From a bacterium (lineage in GTDB: Bacteria; Bacillota; Limnochordia; DTU080; RSA5): 35,021 bases of DNA. A program made the translations under genes and the position numbers. The stretch is from contig PKEU01000089.1 in the NCBI GenBank assembly GCA_002919195.1, positions 1-35,021 on the forward strand, written 5' to 3'. This document shows, in pieces, positions 7,358-15,274 of the stretch. The notes beneath the pieces were generated by a model. The model worked only from the letters and a program-made list of their open reading frames with translations. It was not told the origin of the DNA and did no database searches. The first letter of the stretch is position 1. Every line of letters begins with the position of its first letter.

Positions 7358-8515
7358 TTACAGCAAGATCTTTCTAAGGGAGCTGACCGCCTCTTGGATG
7401 ATCTCGACAGCCTGTGCGATCTCTTCTGCGGTCGTCGTATACGAGAGGCTGATCCGGATCGAGCTTTCCGATTCCCTTTCCGCAAGACCCAAAGCTTTGA
7501 GCACGTGGCTCACTTCCGCCTTCCGGGAAGAACAGGCCGACCCCGTCGAAACGTAAAGCCCCTTCTCTTCCAGCGCGTGGACCAAGACCTCGCCGCGCAC
7601 GCCCGGAAAGGAGAGGTTGACGATGTGGGGAGCCGCTCCTTCCCCACGTGCGCCGTTGAGGCGGGCGCCCTCGATCGAGAGGAGCCCCTCGATCAGCTGC
7701 TCCTTGAGCTGGTAAAGCTCCTTTTGGCGCGGCCGGCCTTCGCGCTGCCACACCTTGATCGCCGCGCCCAACCCGGCGATACCAGGGACATTTTCGGTGC
7801 CAGAACGCAGGCCCCGTTCCTGGGTTCCTCTGCCAAAGAGCGGTTGCAGTTGCACCCCTTTGCGGCAGTAGAGCGCCCCGATCCCTTTGGGGCCGTGGAG
7901 TTTGTGCGCGCTCACAGATAAAAGGTCGACACCTAGCTCCTCTGGAGCGACGGGTATCTTGCCAAAGGCCTGCACTCCGTCGACGTGAACCAGGATGTCT
8001 TCCTTCTTGCCGCGGACAGCCTCGACAATCTCCCCGATGGGTTGTATGGTCCCGATCTCGTTGTTGACGTGCATCACGCTGAGCAAGATCGTCTCGCCGG
8101 TGACGGCTGCCGCTGCCTCCTCGGGATCGACGCGCCCCTCGGCATCGACGGGGAGGTACGTCACCTTGAAACCTTCGGCCTCAAGATCGCGGCAAGCAGC
8201 CAAGACCGAAGAGTGCTCGATCTGAGTGGTGATGAGATGCTTTCCCCGCCGCTGCCTCGCCCTCGCTACTCCTTTGATCGCCAGGGCATTGGCTTCGGTG
8301 CCGCCGGAGGTGAAGTAGACCTCCGCGGGGGAGACCCCGAGCATCTCCGCCACAAGGCTTCTCGCCTCTTTGACGATGCCTTCCGCCTCCATCCCCTTCC
8401 GATGCAGCGAGGAGGGGTTGCCGTACGCGACGACGAGAGAATGGTGAATCGCTTGGGCCACCTCCGGATGAACCGGGGTGGTTGCCGCATTGTCAAGATA
8501 CAGCTCCCGTTGCAA
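7358..8515 (-). CDS. Cysteine desulfurase, NifS/IscS type
   Basis: PLP enzyme that takes sulfur from cysteine as an enzyme-bound persulfide. The 385-residue protein has the class V aminotransferase features: LDNAATTP at the N terminus, the cofactor-stacking histidine in IEHSSVL (H101), the PLP lysine in SAHKLHGPKG (K205) and the catalytic cysteine in STGSACSS (C328). The loop around the cysteine is of the short NifS/NifZ kind. The start appears to be TTG 8515-8513, with AAGGGTG 8 bases upstream. The Shine-Dalgarno overlaps a 14-base palindrome (8525-8538) that may be an operator. It is paired with thiI, like the NifZ-ThiI pair of Bacillus that thiolates tRNA, so dedicated supply to ThiI is likelier than general iron-sulfur assembly. 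No scaffold gene (iscU/sufU) is present. Confidence 0.93.
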   Translation of the reverse strand: MQRELYLDNAATTPVHPEVAQAIHHSLVVAYGNPSSLHRKGMEAEGIVKEARSLVAEMLGVSPAEVYFTSGGTEANALAIKGVARARQRRGKHLITTQIEHSSVLAACRDLEAEGFKVTYLPVDAEGRVDPEEAAAAVTGETILLSVMHVNNEIGTIQPIGEIVEAVRGKKEDILVHVDGVQAFGKIPVAPEELGVDLLSVSAHKLHGPKGIGALYCRKGVQLQPLFGRGTQERGLRSGTENVPGIAGLGAAIKVWQREGRPRQKELYQLKEQLIEGLLSIEGARLNGARGEGAAPHIVNLSFPGVRGEVLVHALEEKGLYVSTGSACSSRKAEVSHVLKALGLAERESESSIRISLSYTTTAEEIAQAVEIIQEAVSSLRKILL

Positions 8516-8524
8516 GGTCCGTCA

Positions 8525-8538
8525 CCCTTTCGAAAGGG
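8525..8538. promoter_or_regulatory. Perfect 14-bp palindrome in cysteine desulfurase leader (possible operator)
   Basis: CCCTTTCGAAAGGG is a perfect palindrome about 10-24 bases upstream of the TTG start and downstream of the predicted -10 at 8559-8564. It overlaps the Shine-Dalgarno. A dimeric repressor or an RNA hairpin occluding the ribosome site would both fit. The regulator is unknown. Confidence 0.5.
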
Positions 8539-8558
8539 ACCAAAAGACCCCTCCTTAC

Positions 8559-8567
8559 ATGATACCA
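8559..8567 (-). promoter_or_regulatory. Extended -10 promoter of cysteine desulfurase-thiI operon
   Basis: Minus-strand TGGTATCAT is an extended -10 element (TGn plus TATCAT, 5 of 6 consensus bases). No good -35 is seen; the position it would occupy lies in the terminator hairpin of the upstream operon. Transcription would begin near 8552. Confidence 0.45.
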
Positions 8568-8579
8568 GAGCGCGACGAA

Positions 8580-8600
8580 GGGGCGCTACACCAGCGCCCC
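8580..8600 (-). terminator. Hairpin after the envelope operon
   Basis: An 8-bp perfect stem GGGGCGCT/AGCGCCCC (8593-8600 with 8580-8587) and a 5-base loop lie 45 bases after the stop of the SLH/coiled-coil gene. The following tract (TTCGTCG on the minus strand) is only weakly U-rich, so termination may be partial. Confidence 0.5.
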
Positions 8601-8645
8601 CTCACCTCTTACGACCGCGGTTAGTTTCTCCTTACGGCGCGACTT

Positions 8646-9953
8646 CTAGTTCGCCAGGCCGATCAGCCCCAAGAGCGCTCCGATGATGCCAAACATCTGC
8701 GCTTGCCGGGCCGATGCCAGCTCCCTCTCCGTGTTTTGCCGGTAGCTGTTAAACTCCTCACGCAGGGCTTTAAGCTCTTCGGCGACGGTGCCCGCCAAGA
8801 GGAAGCTGTGCTGATACTGCGACTCCAATTCGTCCATCAACCGGTCGCTCAGCGCCCGCAGCTGCTCCTCCGAAAGCCCGATTTGGCTCTGCATGGCCAG
8901 CACTTGCCGCTCGACCCCGTCCACCTGGTTTTTCAGGGCCTCGAGGCGGCTCGTCACATCGTCCAGCGCATCCACCCGCTGTTGCAGGGCCTGAACCCTT
9001 TGCGCCAGCGCCGCGTCGGCCTCCTGGAGGCTCGAGTATTGCCCCGACGAAGCCGCCCGCTGCTCCTCGATGGCGAGCTGCTGCGCGGCCAAAGCCTCCG
9101 ACTGCGCGTTGAGCTCGCTGCGGATGCCCGCCAGCGCTTGCTCCACGTCGGCGATGAGCTCGTCCAGTTCGTCCGAGAGCGACTGGACGTTGGTCTCCAA
9201 CGTCCTAAGCCGCGCCGCGTCCGCCTCCAGCGATTCCTGCAGTCCGCCCAAAGCGATGCCGCTATCGGCCAGCGCCTGCCGGACATTGGCCTCCAATGCG
9301 GCTATCCGGTCCTCACTCTCCGCTTTCAACGCGGCGATCATCTCGATCACTTCGCTGCGGAGAGCATTCTCCCGCTCATCGAGGAGGTTTCTCAGCTGGT
9401 TGAGGTTTTGCTGCAGCTGGACCACTTCGGCTTGGAGCTCGGCCCGCAGGGCGGCCTCTTGCTCAGCCAGGTCTCCGGTGAGCCTGCGCTCGAGTTCCTC
9501 GACGTCCGCGATGACATCCGAGAGAAGCGCGATCACCTCGGACATTTTATCTTCAACGACCGCGACTTGCCTCTCATTGGTAGCGATCCGGGCATCCGTT
9601 TGGTCGAGGCGGGCGTAGACGGCCACCAGTTCCTCCCGGAACTCCGTGACGACACGCCGCAAGAGCTCGACGTCCTCCCGGCTTTGAGGTTGGACGCCAC
9701 CTGTCTCGATCTCCCGCAGGATCCGGGCCACAACCGTGGCCAGGGTAAACCGGTCAGCGGGTTGATCACCGCGGAACAACCCGTCCTCGACGGCGACGTA
9801 ACCCCGCTCAACGAGATCCATCACCGCCTCGTAAGCCCAGTGATCCGGCGGCACGTCCCGCACGGTTTGCGCTGAAACCGGTCCTGCCGCCAGGGCCACG
9901 AGCATCGCGCCGATCAGTGCTACCCATACCCGTGGAAACTTTGCTGTCACCAT
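8646..9953 (-). CDS. Secreted SLH-domain/coiled-coil protein, Omp-alpha-like envelope tether
   Basis: A 435-residue exported protein. Residues 1-28 are a signal peptide ending PVSA before QT. Residues 33-83 form one SLH domain (DVPPDHWAYEAVMDLVERGY), which in other systems binds pyruvylated wall polymers or peptidoglycan. Residues 92-410 are an almost unbroken coiled coil rich in Glu, Leu, Ala and Gln. Residues 419-435 are a short hydrophobic tail (QMFGIIGALLGLIGLAN). This is the plan of Thermotoga Omp-alpha, a rod that spans the periplasm with its SLH head on the wall and its C-terminal tail in the outer membrane. An earlier ATG at 9974 overlaps the previous stop, but AGGAG 8 bases before ATG 9953 favours the start used here. 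It is the last gene of the exbB-exbD-tonB operon. Homology to Omp-alpha itself is inferred from layout, not aligned. Confidence 0.8.
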   Translation of the reverse strand: MVTAKFPRVWVALIGAMLVALAAGPVSAQTVRDVPPDHWAYEAVMDLVERGYVAVEDGLFRGDQPADRFTLATVVARILREIETGGVQPQSREDVELLRRVVTEFREELVAVYARLDQTDARIATNERQVAVVEDKMSEVIALLSDVIADVEELERRLTGDLAEQEAALRAELQAEVVQLQQNLNQLRNLLDERENALRSEVIEMIAALKAESEDRIAALEANVRQALADSGIALGGLQESLEADAARLRTLETNVQSLSDELDELIADVEQALAGIRSELNAQSEALAAQQLAIEEQRAASSGQYSSLQEADAALAQRVQALQQRVDALDDVTSRLEALKNQVDGVERQVLAMQSQIGLSEEQLRALSDRLMDELESQYQHSFLLAGTVAEELKALREEFNSYRQNTERELASARQAQMFGIIGALLGLIGLAN

Positions 9954-9973
9954 CGACACCTCTCCTGTCCTCA

Positions 9974-12133
9974 TTACTGGACGACTCTCACTTGGCCATG
10001 GGCCGGCATGACGCGCACCTCTTGGCCGTCTTGATCATAGACCCGGACCCGGCCAAATTGGATCGCATGATCTCCTGGTTTGAGCGCCTTCAATCGCAGG
10101 GTCGCCAGCGTGTCGCTCACCAGGCGCAGCACAGGCTCGCTGGCCCCAGCCCGTTGGCCCCGGATTCGGACCATGACGGTCCCGTCCGGGCCTTCCACAA
10201 CTTGGGGCGTCTGCCATGACAGGACCTTGGCCTGACCCTCGGCCTCTTCGACAAAGACCCGTCCCTTATCGACCCCTAACGGACCACCAACGAGCTCGAG
10301 CGCGCTGGAGTCAAAGCGCACTTCGATTTCGGCGCCGTAGAAATTGCGGACATTGCGCGCCGCGATCCGGACCAGGAGGTAATCGCCCGGGCGGAGCTCG
10401 CTCTCGCCTCGCACGGGTTCGATCCGGAGCTCACTGTCGAGCGACGGGATCTCCAAAAAGCCGTTGGCCCGGAATTCCCTTTCGACGCCGGCGATCTCCC
10501 CCTTGACGCTGAAGGGCAAGTTCCCAAAGTAGGGATTGGGGCGGCGTATGGGCTCGATGTGCCACGTCACTTCCAGCGCTTCACCTGTGTAAAGAGGCCC
10601 GATGGGCTTCACGGACCGATCGCCTTCTGCCAGTCGAAGCCCCAGCGGCGACTCCCACGACACCACCACGCTGTTGGCGTCCGCCCCGCCGGTATTTTCG
10701 ACGCGCGCCCTCACCTTATAGGGAACCGGCTGCCACTCGCCGTCGACAACCCGCAACCGGCCCTCCTTCTCGTGCAGGGTGATGGTCAGCGCCGCTGGCG
10801 ACACGATCCGCACGCTGCGGCTGACGGCGTTCGATTCGGCATTGATCGCCTCGACGCGCACCGTGTACGTCAGCTCGCCGCCCACCGCCCCGTCGAGGGC
10901 GACGCGCCAGGTCACTTGCGACGTACGTCCAGAAGGCAAGTTGCCAAGGCGGCGGACCAGCGCTTCACCACCGGCGGGGCGCAGTCCCCTCGGCAGCTCC
11001 AGCCGGGCGACGACGTCGCGAGCGTCGCCTTCACCCGTGTTTTGGATGTACGCGATGATCGGGAAGGTGACGGTACGGTCGGGATCAGCCGTCACCGTCG
11101 ACGGCGAGGTGACCCCGATCGAAAGCTGACCGGGCGAAATGGAGATGCCGCCGAGGCCGTAGTGGGTTACGTACACGCGCTCCTCTCCCGGCAAGAGCGG
11201 GCGGGGGTCCCAGTAAAGCGCGGTAGCGCTATCCAGCTCAAACTCTCCTAGCCGGGTAAAGTCCCGGCCTGGTTCGAAATCAAAGTCCCACACACCGTCG
11301 GCCAGGGCGCCCCAGTTGGTGAAGTACACCCGGTCGGGTGTCGTCACGTCGCTCCCTCGTAAGGTTCCTTGAGCGGTTACCCTGGGATCGGTAAGCGAGT
11401 CGAAGGCCTGCCAAAACTCGGGGATCTGATCGCCAAAAAAGGCCGTGTCGGTGGTGATTGCAGACTCTTCGACACGAAAGGGCGCCCCGTCGTTGGAGCC
11501 CAACATGGTATCGAGCACCAGGCGGAACCCCACGTTATGGGCGCGCTCATCGCGATTGACGAGGCGATACTCGATGCGCACCGTGTCGAGCAGGCCTGTC
11601 GTAGAGCTGCGGATAATGCTCAAGTTTTGCGTGACGTCGATCGGGCCTAACCGGTAGGCCGTCTCGATCAGGCGGCCATCCACGACCCGCGGCGCGATGA
11701 GCTGCTCGCCAGTGAGACCAGCACGTCCTGCTCGTTCCGTCGCCTTACCACCAAAGACGTAATCAATCCCGTCGATGCGGACCGTCGCGTAGGAGGTCCA
11801 GGGAACTTGCCCAGGGATCATGTAGATGAGAGGACTTTCGTTGTCCGACTCGCGGTCGGGGTCGCCTCCCGTGGTCTGCACAGCGAAGCGACCCGTGTTC
11901 TCATCCGTGGCATTGACGATGATCGAGATGTATTCGTTGTACAGGCGGACCGTGTCGGCATCTTCCGCCGGATCCGCGTCCGCCGCGGAAAACTGCAGCG
12001 TCGCCGCGGCCTCCTCCTGGGCCGCGACCGGCAACGCAAACAAGACCGCCGCTGCGAGCGCCATAACCATAACCAGCGCCCAGCAGTTGAGGGACTGCGT
12101 CAAGACAAGACAGCGTGTGTTGCGTCGTGGCAC
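9974..12133 (-). CDS. Large secreted multi-domain protein with C-terminal cohesin-like domain
   Basis: About 719 residues, exported. A long N-terminal hydrophobic stretch ends at an ALPVAA signal cleavage site near residue 39. Residues 60-330 form a beta-rich module I do not recognise. Two Ig-like modules resembling CARDB/DUF11 repeats follow (about 340-445, with GEGDARDVVARLELPRGL, and 450-550, with NTGGADANSVVVSWESPLGL). Residues 570-720 resemble a cohesin-type fold (NFYGAEIEVRFDSSALELV, then a final strand FGRVRVYDQDG). There is no sorting motif, membrane tail or SLH domain. TTG 12136 and GTG 12133 are both possible starts; GGGAGG is better spaced for GTG. It is the fourth gene of the ExbB/ExbD/TonB operon and directly precedes the SLH/coiled-coil gene. 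It could bind a partner or a surface polymer; no enzymatic motif is seen. Confidence 0.7.
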   Translation of the reverse strand: MPRRNTRCLVLTQSLNCWALVMVMALAAAVLFALPVAAQEEAAATLQFSAADADPAEDADTVRLYNEYISIIVNATDENTGRFAVQTTGGDPDRESDNESPLIYMIPGQVPWTSYATVRIDGIDYVFGGKATERAGRAGLTGEQLIAPRVVDGRLIETAYRLGPIDVTQNLSIIRSSTTGLLDTVRIEYRLVNRDERAHNVGFRLVLDTMLGSNDGAPFRVEESAITTDTAFFGDQIPEFWQAFDSLTDPRVTAQGTLRGSDVTTPDRVYFTNWGALADGVWDFDFEPGRDFTRLGEFELDSATALYWDPRPLLPGEERVYVTHYGLGGISISPGQLSIGVTSPSTVTADPDRTVTFPIIAYIQNTGEGDARDVVARLELPRGLRPAGGEALVRRLGNLPSGRTSQVTWRVALDGAVGGELTYTVRVEAINAESNAVSRSVRIVSPAALTITLHEKEGRLRVVDGEWQPVPYKVRARVENTGGADANSVVVSWESPLGLRLAEGDRSVKPIGPLYTGEALEVTWHIEPIRRPNPYFGNLPFSVKGEIAGVEREFRANGFLEIPSLDSELRIEPVRGESELRPGDYLLVRIAARNVRNFYGAEIEVRFDSSALELVGGPLGVDKGRVFVEEAEGQAKVLSWQTPQVVEGPDGTVMVRIRGQRAGASEPVLRLVSDTLATLRLKALKPGDHAIQFGRVRVYDQDGQEVRVMPAHGQVRVVQ

Positions 12134-12175
12134 CAAAAATTCCTCCCTGGAATCCAGCGCTGACGCCCGGCCGCC

Positions 12176-13312
12176 TCAGCGAGCGAAGGAGCCCACCGTC
12201 GGCGGGACCTTGATGAGTCCATCGACTCGGTGCGTCAGGCTCCGGGCCTCGGGATCGTAGATGAAAACCACCCGGATTTCGTACGTCTCATCGTAGGGCC
12301 GGTACGTCATGCCCCGGGTCGCCACGGTTACCGAGTAATCGTCGATGGCGTCAATGCCCGACGACGACGTGACTACGGTCTCGAGGACGTTGCCAGCCGG
12401 ATCGACGATCACCGCCACTTCGACCGTCAGCGCCCGATTGATCACACCGACAAAGTTTTTGGGCCAACCGTAGGAGCCGGGGCTGCTGATCATCGACAAG
12501 CCCATGGGCGGCAAGGCCGGCTCGGTGGAAAGCTCCGCGTTGGGCGCGGCCGAGCTGACGTTTTCACGGGCGCCCGTGCCGCCCGGTTCGGAGGCCGAAG
12601 CGCTCTCCTCGCCCGCCGCCAGCTCACTTTGCGCGGGCGGGCCGGACTCGGCCGCCGTCGCCGCCCGGGAGGAGACTTCCTCTTCCACCTGGGGGGGCGC
12701 CGGCACCGCCGGCACTGGCCGGGTGCCCTGCGGCGCCGTAAGGACCGGCGTCAACGTGGCGGCAACCTCGACGTCGCCCACCTCCGCGTCGGAGGCAGAG
12801 GGAGCTTCCGCAGGCGTCGCGGGCCGCGCTTCAGGTTGGGGCCGCGCCTCGGCGACCGAAGGGGTGACCGCGGTGGGTTTCTCCTCTTGAGGCTGCTCTT
12901 GGATGACCTCTGCCCGGACTTCCGGAACCCTCACCTCGGCCTCGCTCCGCGCAGGGCCGGGCTCGGGTTTGGCTTGTTGCTCCGCTGGAGGCGCCGGTTC
13001 CGGACGAGGCTGCGGCTGCGGAATCGCTTGGGGCCGGCGCGCCGCTTCCGCTACGGCGGCCCGCGGGCGCTCCGGCGTCGTGACGTCGACTAACGTGACG
13101 TAGGTGAGACCTCCCTGATCTCCAGGGAACAATCCAGCGAATAAACCCGAAGGCACACGGGGGGCGATCAGAAACAAGAGGGCATGCAGAACGATGGAAA
13201 TGAGAAAAAAGACGGGCATGCGTCGCTCGCGTTCCAAATCCTCCATGTATCTCACATCCCTGGACCCAAAAAGCGGCGCGATCACACAAGGCGCCAGAAA
13301 GGCGCGAAACAC
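12176..13312 (-). CDS. tonB: TonB-family energy transducer
   Basis: TonB couples the ExbB-ExbD proton channel to the outer membrane. The 378-residue protein has the full architecture. A short cytoplasmic N terminus precedes one membrane segment (about residues 33-50) containing SIVLH, the SxxxH motif required in TonB for response to proton-motive force. A long Pro/Ala/Glu-rich spacer (about 75-270) follows, then a C-terminal TonB domain (about 285-365) with DPAGNVLETVVTSSSGIDAIDD and a final IRVVFIYDPE strand. The GTG start at 13312 lies 3 bases after the exbD stop but lacks a good ribosome site; ATG 13246 (MEDLERERR) is a plausible shorter start that gives a more typical N terminus. No TonB-dependent receptor is encoded in the window. 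Presence in a spore-former genome implies an outer membrane. Confidence 0.87.
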   Translation of the reverse strand: MFRAFLAPCVIAPLFGSRDVRYMEDLERERRMPVFFLISIVLHALLFLIAPRVPSGLFAGLFPGDQGGLTYVTLVDVTTPERPRAAVAEAARRPQAIPQPQPRPEPAPPAEQQAKPEPGPARSEAEVRVPEVRAEVIQEQPQEEKPTAVTPSVAEARPQPEARPATPAEAPSASDAEVGDVEVAATLTPVLTAPQGTRPVPAVPAPPQVEEEVSSRAATAAESGPPAQSELAAGEESASASEPGGTGARENVSSAAPNAELSTEPALPPMGLSMISSPGSYGWPKNFVGVINRALTVEVAVIVDPAGNVLETVVTSSSGIDAIDDYSVTVATRGMTYRPYDETYEIRVVFIYDPEARSLTHRVDGLIKVPPTVGSFAR

Positions 13313-13315
13313 GCC

Positions 13316-13732
13316 TTACGACTCAGGAGGCTGTGTGCCAAAGGCAAATCGAGAGACGCCTCCCTGCCGGGCTGCGTCCATGACACCGACGGCGTGTTCC
13401 CAGTACGCCCGGCTGTCACCCCGGATGATCAACGTCGCTTGCGGGTTTTCCCTCGCGAGCCGTTCCGCCGCCTGGCGGATGGCGGTGAGATTCGAAAGCC
13501 TTCCGTCAAGATAAATCGCGCCGCTTTGGGTGATGGTGACCTCAAGGTGCGCCGGCGGTTGTTGTTCTCCGGTAGCGGCCCGGGGCAGGTCGACTTCGAT
13601 ACCGCTTTCTACCGTGCGGAACGTGGTAAACAACATGAAGAAGACGAGGAGGAACATGATGACGTCGATCATGGGCAGCATCTCGACGCGAGGTTGCCGG
13701 TAGCGGATCCGGCGACTCGTCTCAAATCTCAC
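13316..13732 (-). CDS. exbD: ExbD/TolR-family proton-channel subunit
   Basis: A 138-residue inner-membrane protein. It has a short basic cytoplasmic N terminus, one transmembrane helix with the essential aspartate (LPMIDVIMFLLVFFMLF, D23), and a periplasmic domain ending in GVSRFAFGTQ, all as in ExbD/TolR. With ExbB it forms the proton-driven motor that powers TonB. The GTG start overlaps the exbB stop as GTGA and has GGAGGT 8 bases ahead, so translation is probably coupled. ExbD is favoured over TolR because a tonB gene follows 3 bases later and no tolA, tolB or pal is present. Confidence 0.93.
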   Translation of the reverse strand: MRFETSRRIRYRQPRVEMLPMIDVIMFLLVFFMLFTTFRTVESGIEVDLPRAATGEQQPPAHLEVTITQSGAIYLDGRLSNLTAIRQAAERLARENPQATLIIRGDSRAYWEHAVGVMDAARQGGVSRFAFGTQPPES

Positions 13733-14349
13733 CGGGGATTACCTCCGTTGGTGATCAGATCGGTGAGTTCCAGCGCCCGGCGGCTCATCTCTCGTACCCT
13801 GCGCTCGATCTGGCTGCTCAGCCAGTGGTGGATCGCCATTGTCGGAATAGCGATGATCAAGCCCGCCGCTGTCGTGATCAGCGCCTCGGCGATCCCTACG
13901 GCCAATGCGGCGGGATTGCTCTCGACTCCCTGAAAGTTACCCAGGACTCGGAAGCTGGAAATGATTCCCGTCACAGTGCCGAGAAGGCCCAGCATCGGCG
14001 CGATGGTGACGATGGTCGCCAGCAGGCCAAGACCCCGCTCCATCTTGAAGATCTCGTCCTGCCCCACCTCTTCCAGATGCTCGCGCAGCTCCTCTTTCGG
14101 CCGATCACTGTAAGCGATGCCGGCGGACAAAATCGCAGCCACCGGCCCTTTCGACTTTCGTAAAAGCTGCATCGCTTCGAGGACTTTCCCCTCTTGGAGG
14201 CAAAGCTTCACATCTTCCATGAGCTCTTCGGAATCAGCCCGGGTTTTGGCCAGGTACCAAATGCGCTCAAGAGAGACCGCTACGGCGATTACTGATGCCA
14301 ACAAAAGGGGGATCATCACGGGTCCGCCCTTGATGATGATGTCGAGCAT
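13729..14349 (-). CDS. exbB: ExbB/TolQ/MotA-family proton-channel subunit
   Basis: A polytopic inner-membrane subunit of the TonB motor, about 206 residues. Three transmembrane segments are visible: MIPLLLASVIAVAVSLERIW near the N terminus, ATIVTIAPMLGLLGTVTGII in the middle, and ALITTAAGLIIAIPTMAI near the C terminus. The APMLGLLGTVTGII and TTAAGLIIAIP stretches are family hallmarks. The frame is open to a TTG at 14376 that has no ribosome site; GGAGGT about 10 bases before ATG 14349 favours the shorter form. It is the first gene of the envelope operon and overlaps exbD by 4 bases. A clear promoter is not visible between it and the preceding terminator. Confidence 0.92.
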   Translation of the reverse strand: MLDIIIKGGPVMIPLLLASVIAVAVSLERIWYLAKTRADSEELMEDVKLCLQEGKVLEAMQLLRKSKGPVAAILSAGIAYSDRPKEELREHLEEVGQDEIFKMERGLGLLATIVTIAPMLGLLGTVTGIISSFRVLGNFQGVESNPAALAVGIAEALITTAAGLIIAIPTMAIHHWLSSQIERRVREMSRRALELTDLITNGGNPR

Positions 14350-14404
14350 CTGCCCATCGACCTCCGCGTCCGCCAATACGTCAAAACCGCGACAAAAATG
14401 GGGG

Positions 14405-14447
14405 AAAAAGAACCGAGACGCAACGGCATCGGCCTTTCGCGTCCCGG
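14405..14447 (-). terminator. Rho-independent terminator after the GNAT gene
   Basis: On the minus strand the arms CCGGGACGC (14447-14439) and GCGTCTCGG (14421-14413) pair with one G-U, with a small inner GGC/GCC stem in the loop. TTCTTTTT (14412-14405) follows. It separates the GNAT gene from the exbB operon. Confidence 0.7.
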
Positions 14448-14528
14448 TCTAGGTTCGACATGGAAATATCCGTTCCTGTCGGTTGTAATGGGATTTTCTC
14501 GCCCTGGAACCGAATGAGAACCTTGAAC

Positions 14529-15101
14529 TCAACCGGCTTCCCGCTGGGCTTTCGAGAGGCGGCGCGCAGGAGCTCGAGGTCCTTGGAAAAATTCGGAACG
14601 CAAGATCCGCATCAAAAAGAGCGTGACCTCTCCGCCGTCGGGCCCGGGCCGCCGGAGCCGGCCTTCCTTGCGAAATCCCACCTTTTCATAACAGCGAATC
14701 GCGCGCCTGTTGGCCGCAAAGACCCGGAGGTAGACACGGGTGAGCCCCAGCGCCGAAAAAGCGTGGCGCACAAGGGTGCGTACCGCGTCGGTGCCGAAGC
14801 CTTGATCCCAGTAGGCCTTCTCGCCTATGCGAATGCGGAGCTCCGCGTCGCCGCTCCGCCAGGCGATGTGGTCCAACTCGATGTGTCCGATCAACAGGTG
14901 GCTGTGCGTGGAGATCGCGTAGTGCTGGCTGTGGCGGTCGCTCATCGCCCGGCGGTACCATTCCGGATAGTCCGCCAGCGCCTTGGGGTATTCTCCCTCG
15001 AGGTATCGCGAGACGTCGGGATCGTTGCTCCAGGCGGCCAGTTTGGGCCAATCGGCGGGCTGGAGCGGCCGGAGGAGGACCCTCTCGCCGCGGATGATCA
15101 T
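14529..15101 (-). CDS. GNAT-family N-acetyltransferase (RimJ/RimL-like)
   Basis: A 190-residue acetyl-CoA-dependent acyltransferase. The N terminus IIRGERVLLRPLQPADWPKL and the segment AELRIRIGEKAYWDQGFGTD (motif A, acetyl-CoA pyrophosphate binding), followed by RVYLRVFAANRRAIRCYEKV, are typical of the RimJ/RimL branch that acetylates protein N termini, antibiotics or small molecules. The frame is open upstream to 15347, running into sigF, but AAAAAGGAG 8 bases before ATG 15101 marks the start. The product is soluble. It follows sigF by about 170 bases, where Bacillus has spoVA genes, and ends at the terminator 14405-14447. The substrate cannot be told. Confidence 0.87.
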   Translation of the reverse strand: MIIRGERVLLRPLQPADWPKLAAWSNDPDVSRYLEGEYPKALADYPEWYRRAMSDRHSQHYAISTHSHLLIGHIELDHIAWRSGDAELRIRIGEKAYWDQGFGTDAVRTLVRHAFSALGLTRVYLRVFAANRRAIRCYEKVGFRKEGRLRRPGPDGGEVTLFLMRILRSEFFQGPRAPARRLSKAQREAG

Positions 15102-15274
15102 GGCTGCCACTCCTTTTTGCGTCTGCCGCGCGGAAAGCCAAGAGGCGCGCGCGTCCCTTGCTGCGTCGTCGGCTGCCATGCGGCTTAAAGTCAGAGGAAC
15201 CGGTCCCGTCACGCTAGGTCGGCTATTCGGCCCGCCCAAGGGCGCGCCCTCCAAGCAAATGTAACCAGGAAGGC

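Noticed and set aside
13316-14349. TolQ/TolR rather than ExbB/ExbD.
   Set aside because: The families are alike, but a TonB gene follows and tolA, tolB and pal are missing.
14454-14460. TGTCGAA (Spo0A-box core) between the GNAT gene and exbB.
   Set aside because: A seven-base match is expected several times by chance in 35 kb, and it lies upstream of a terminator rather than at a promoter.
15240-15249. Palindrome GGGCGCGCCC after sigF as a possible terminator.
   Set aside because: It has no loop and no U tract, so it cannot form an intrinsic terminator.
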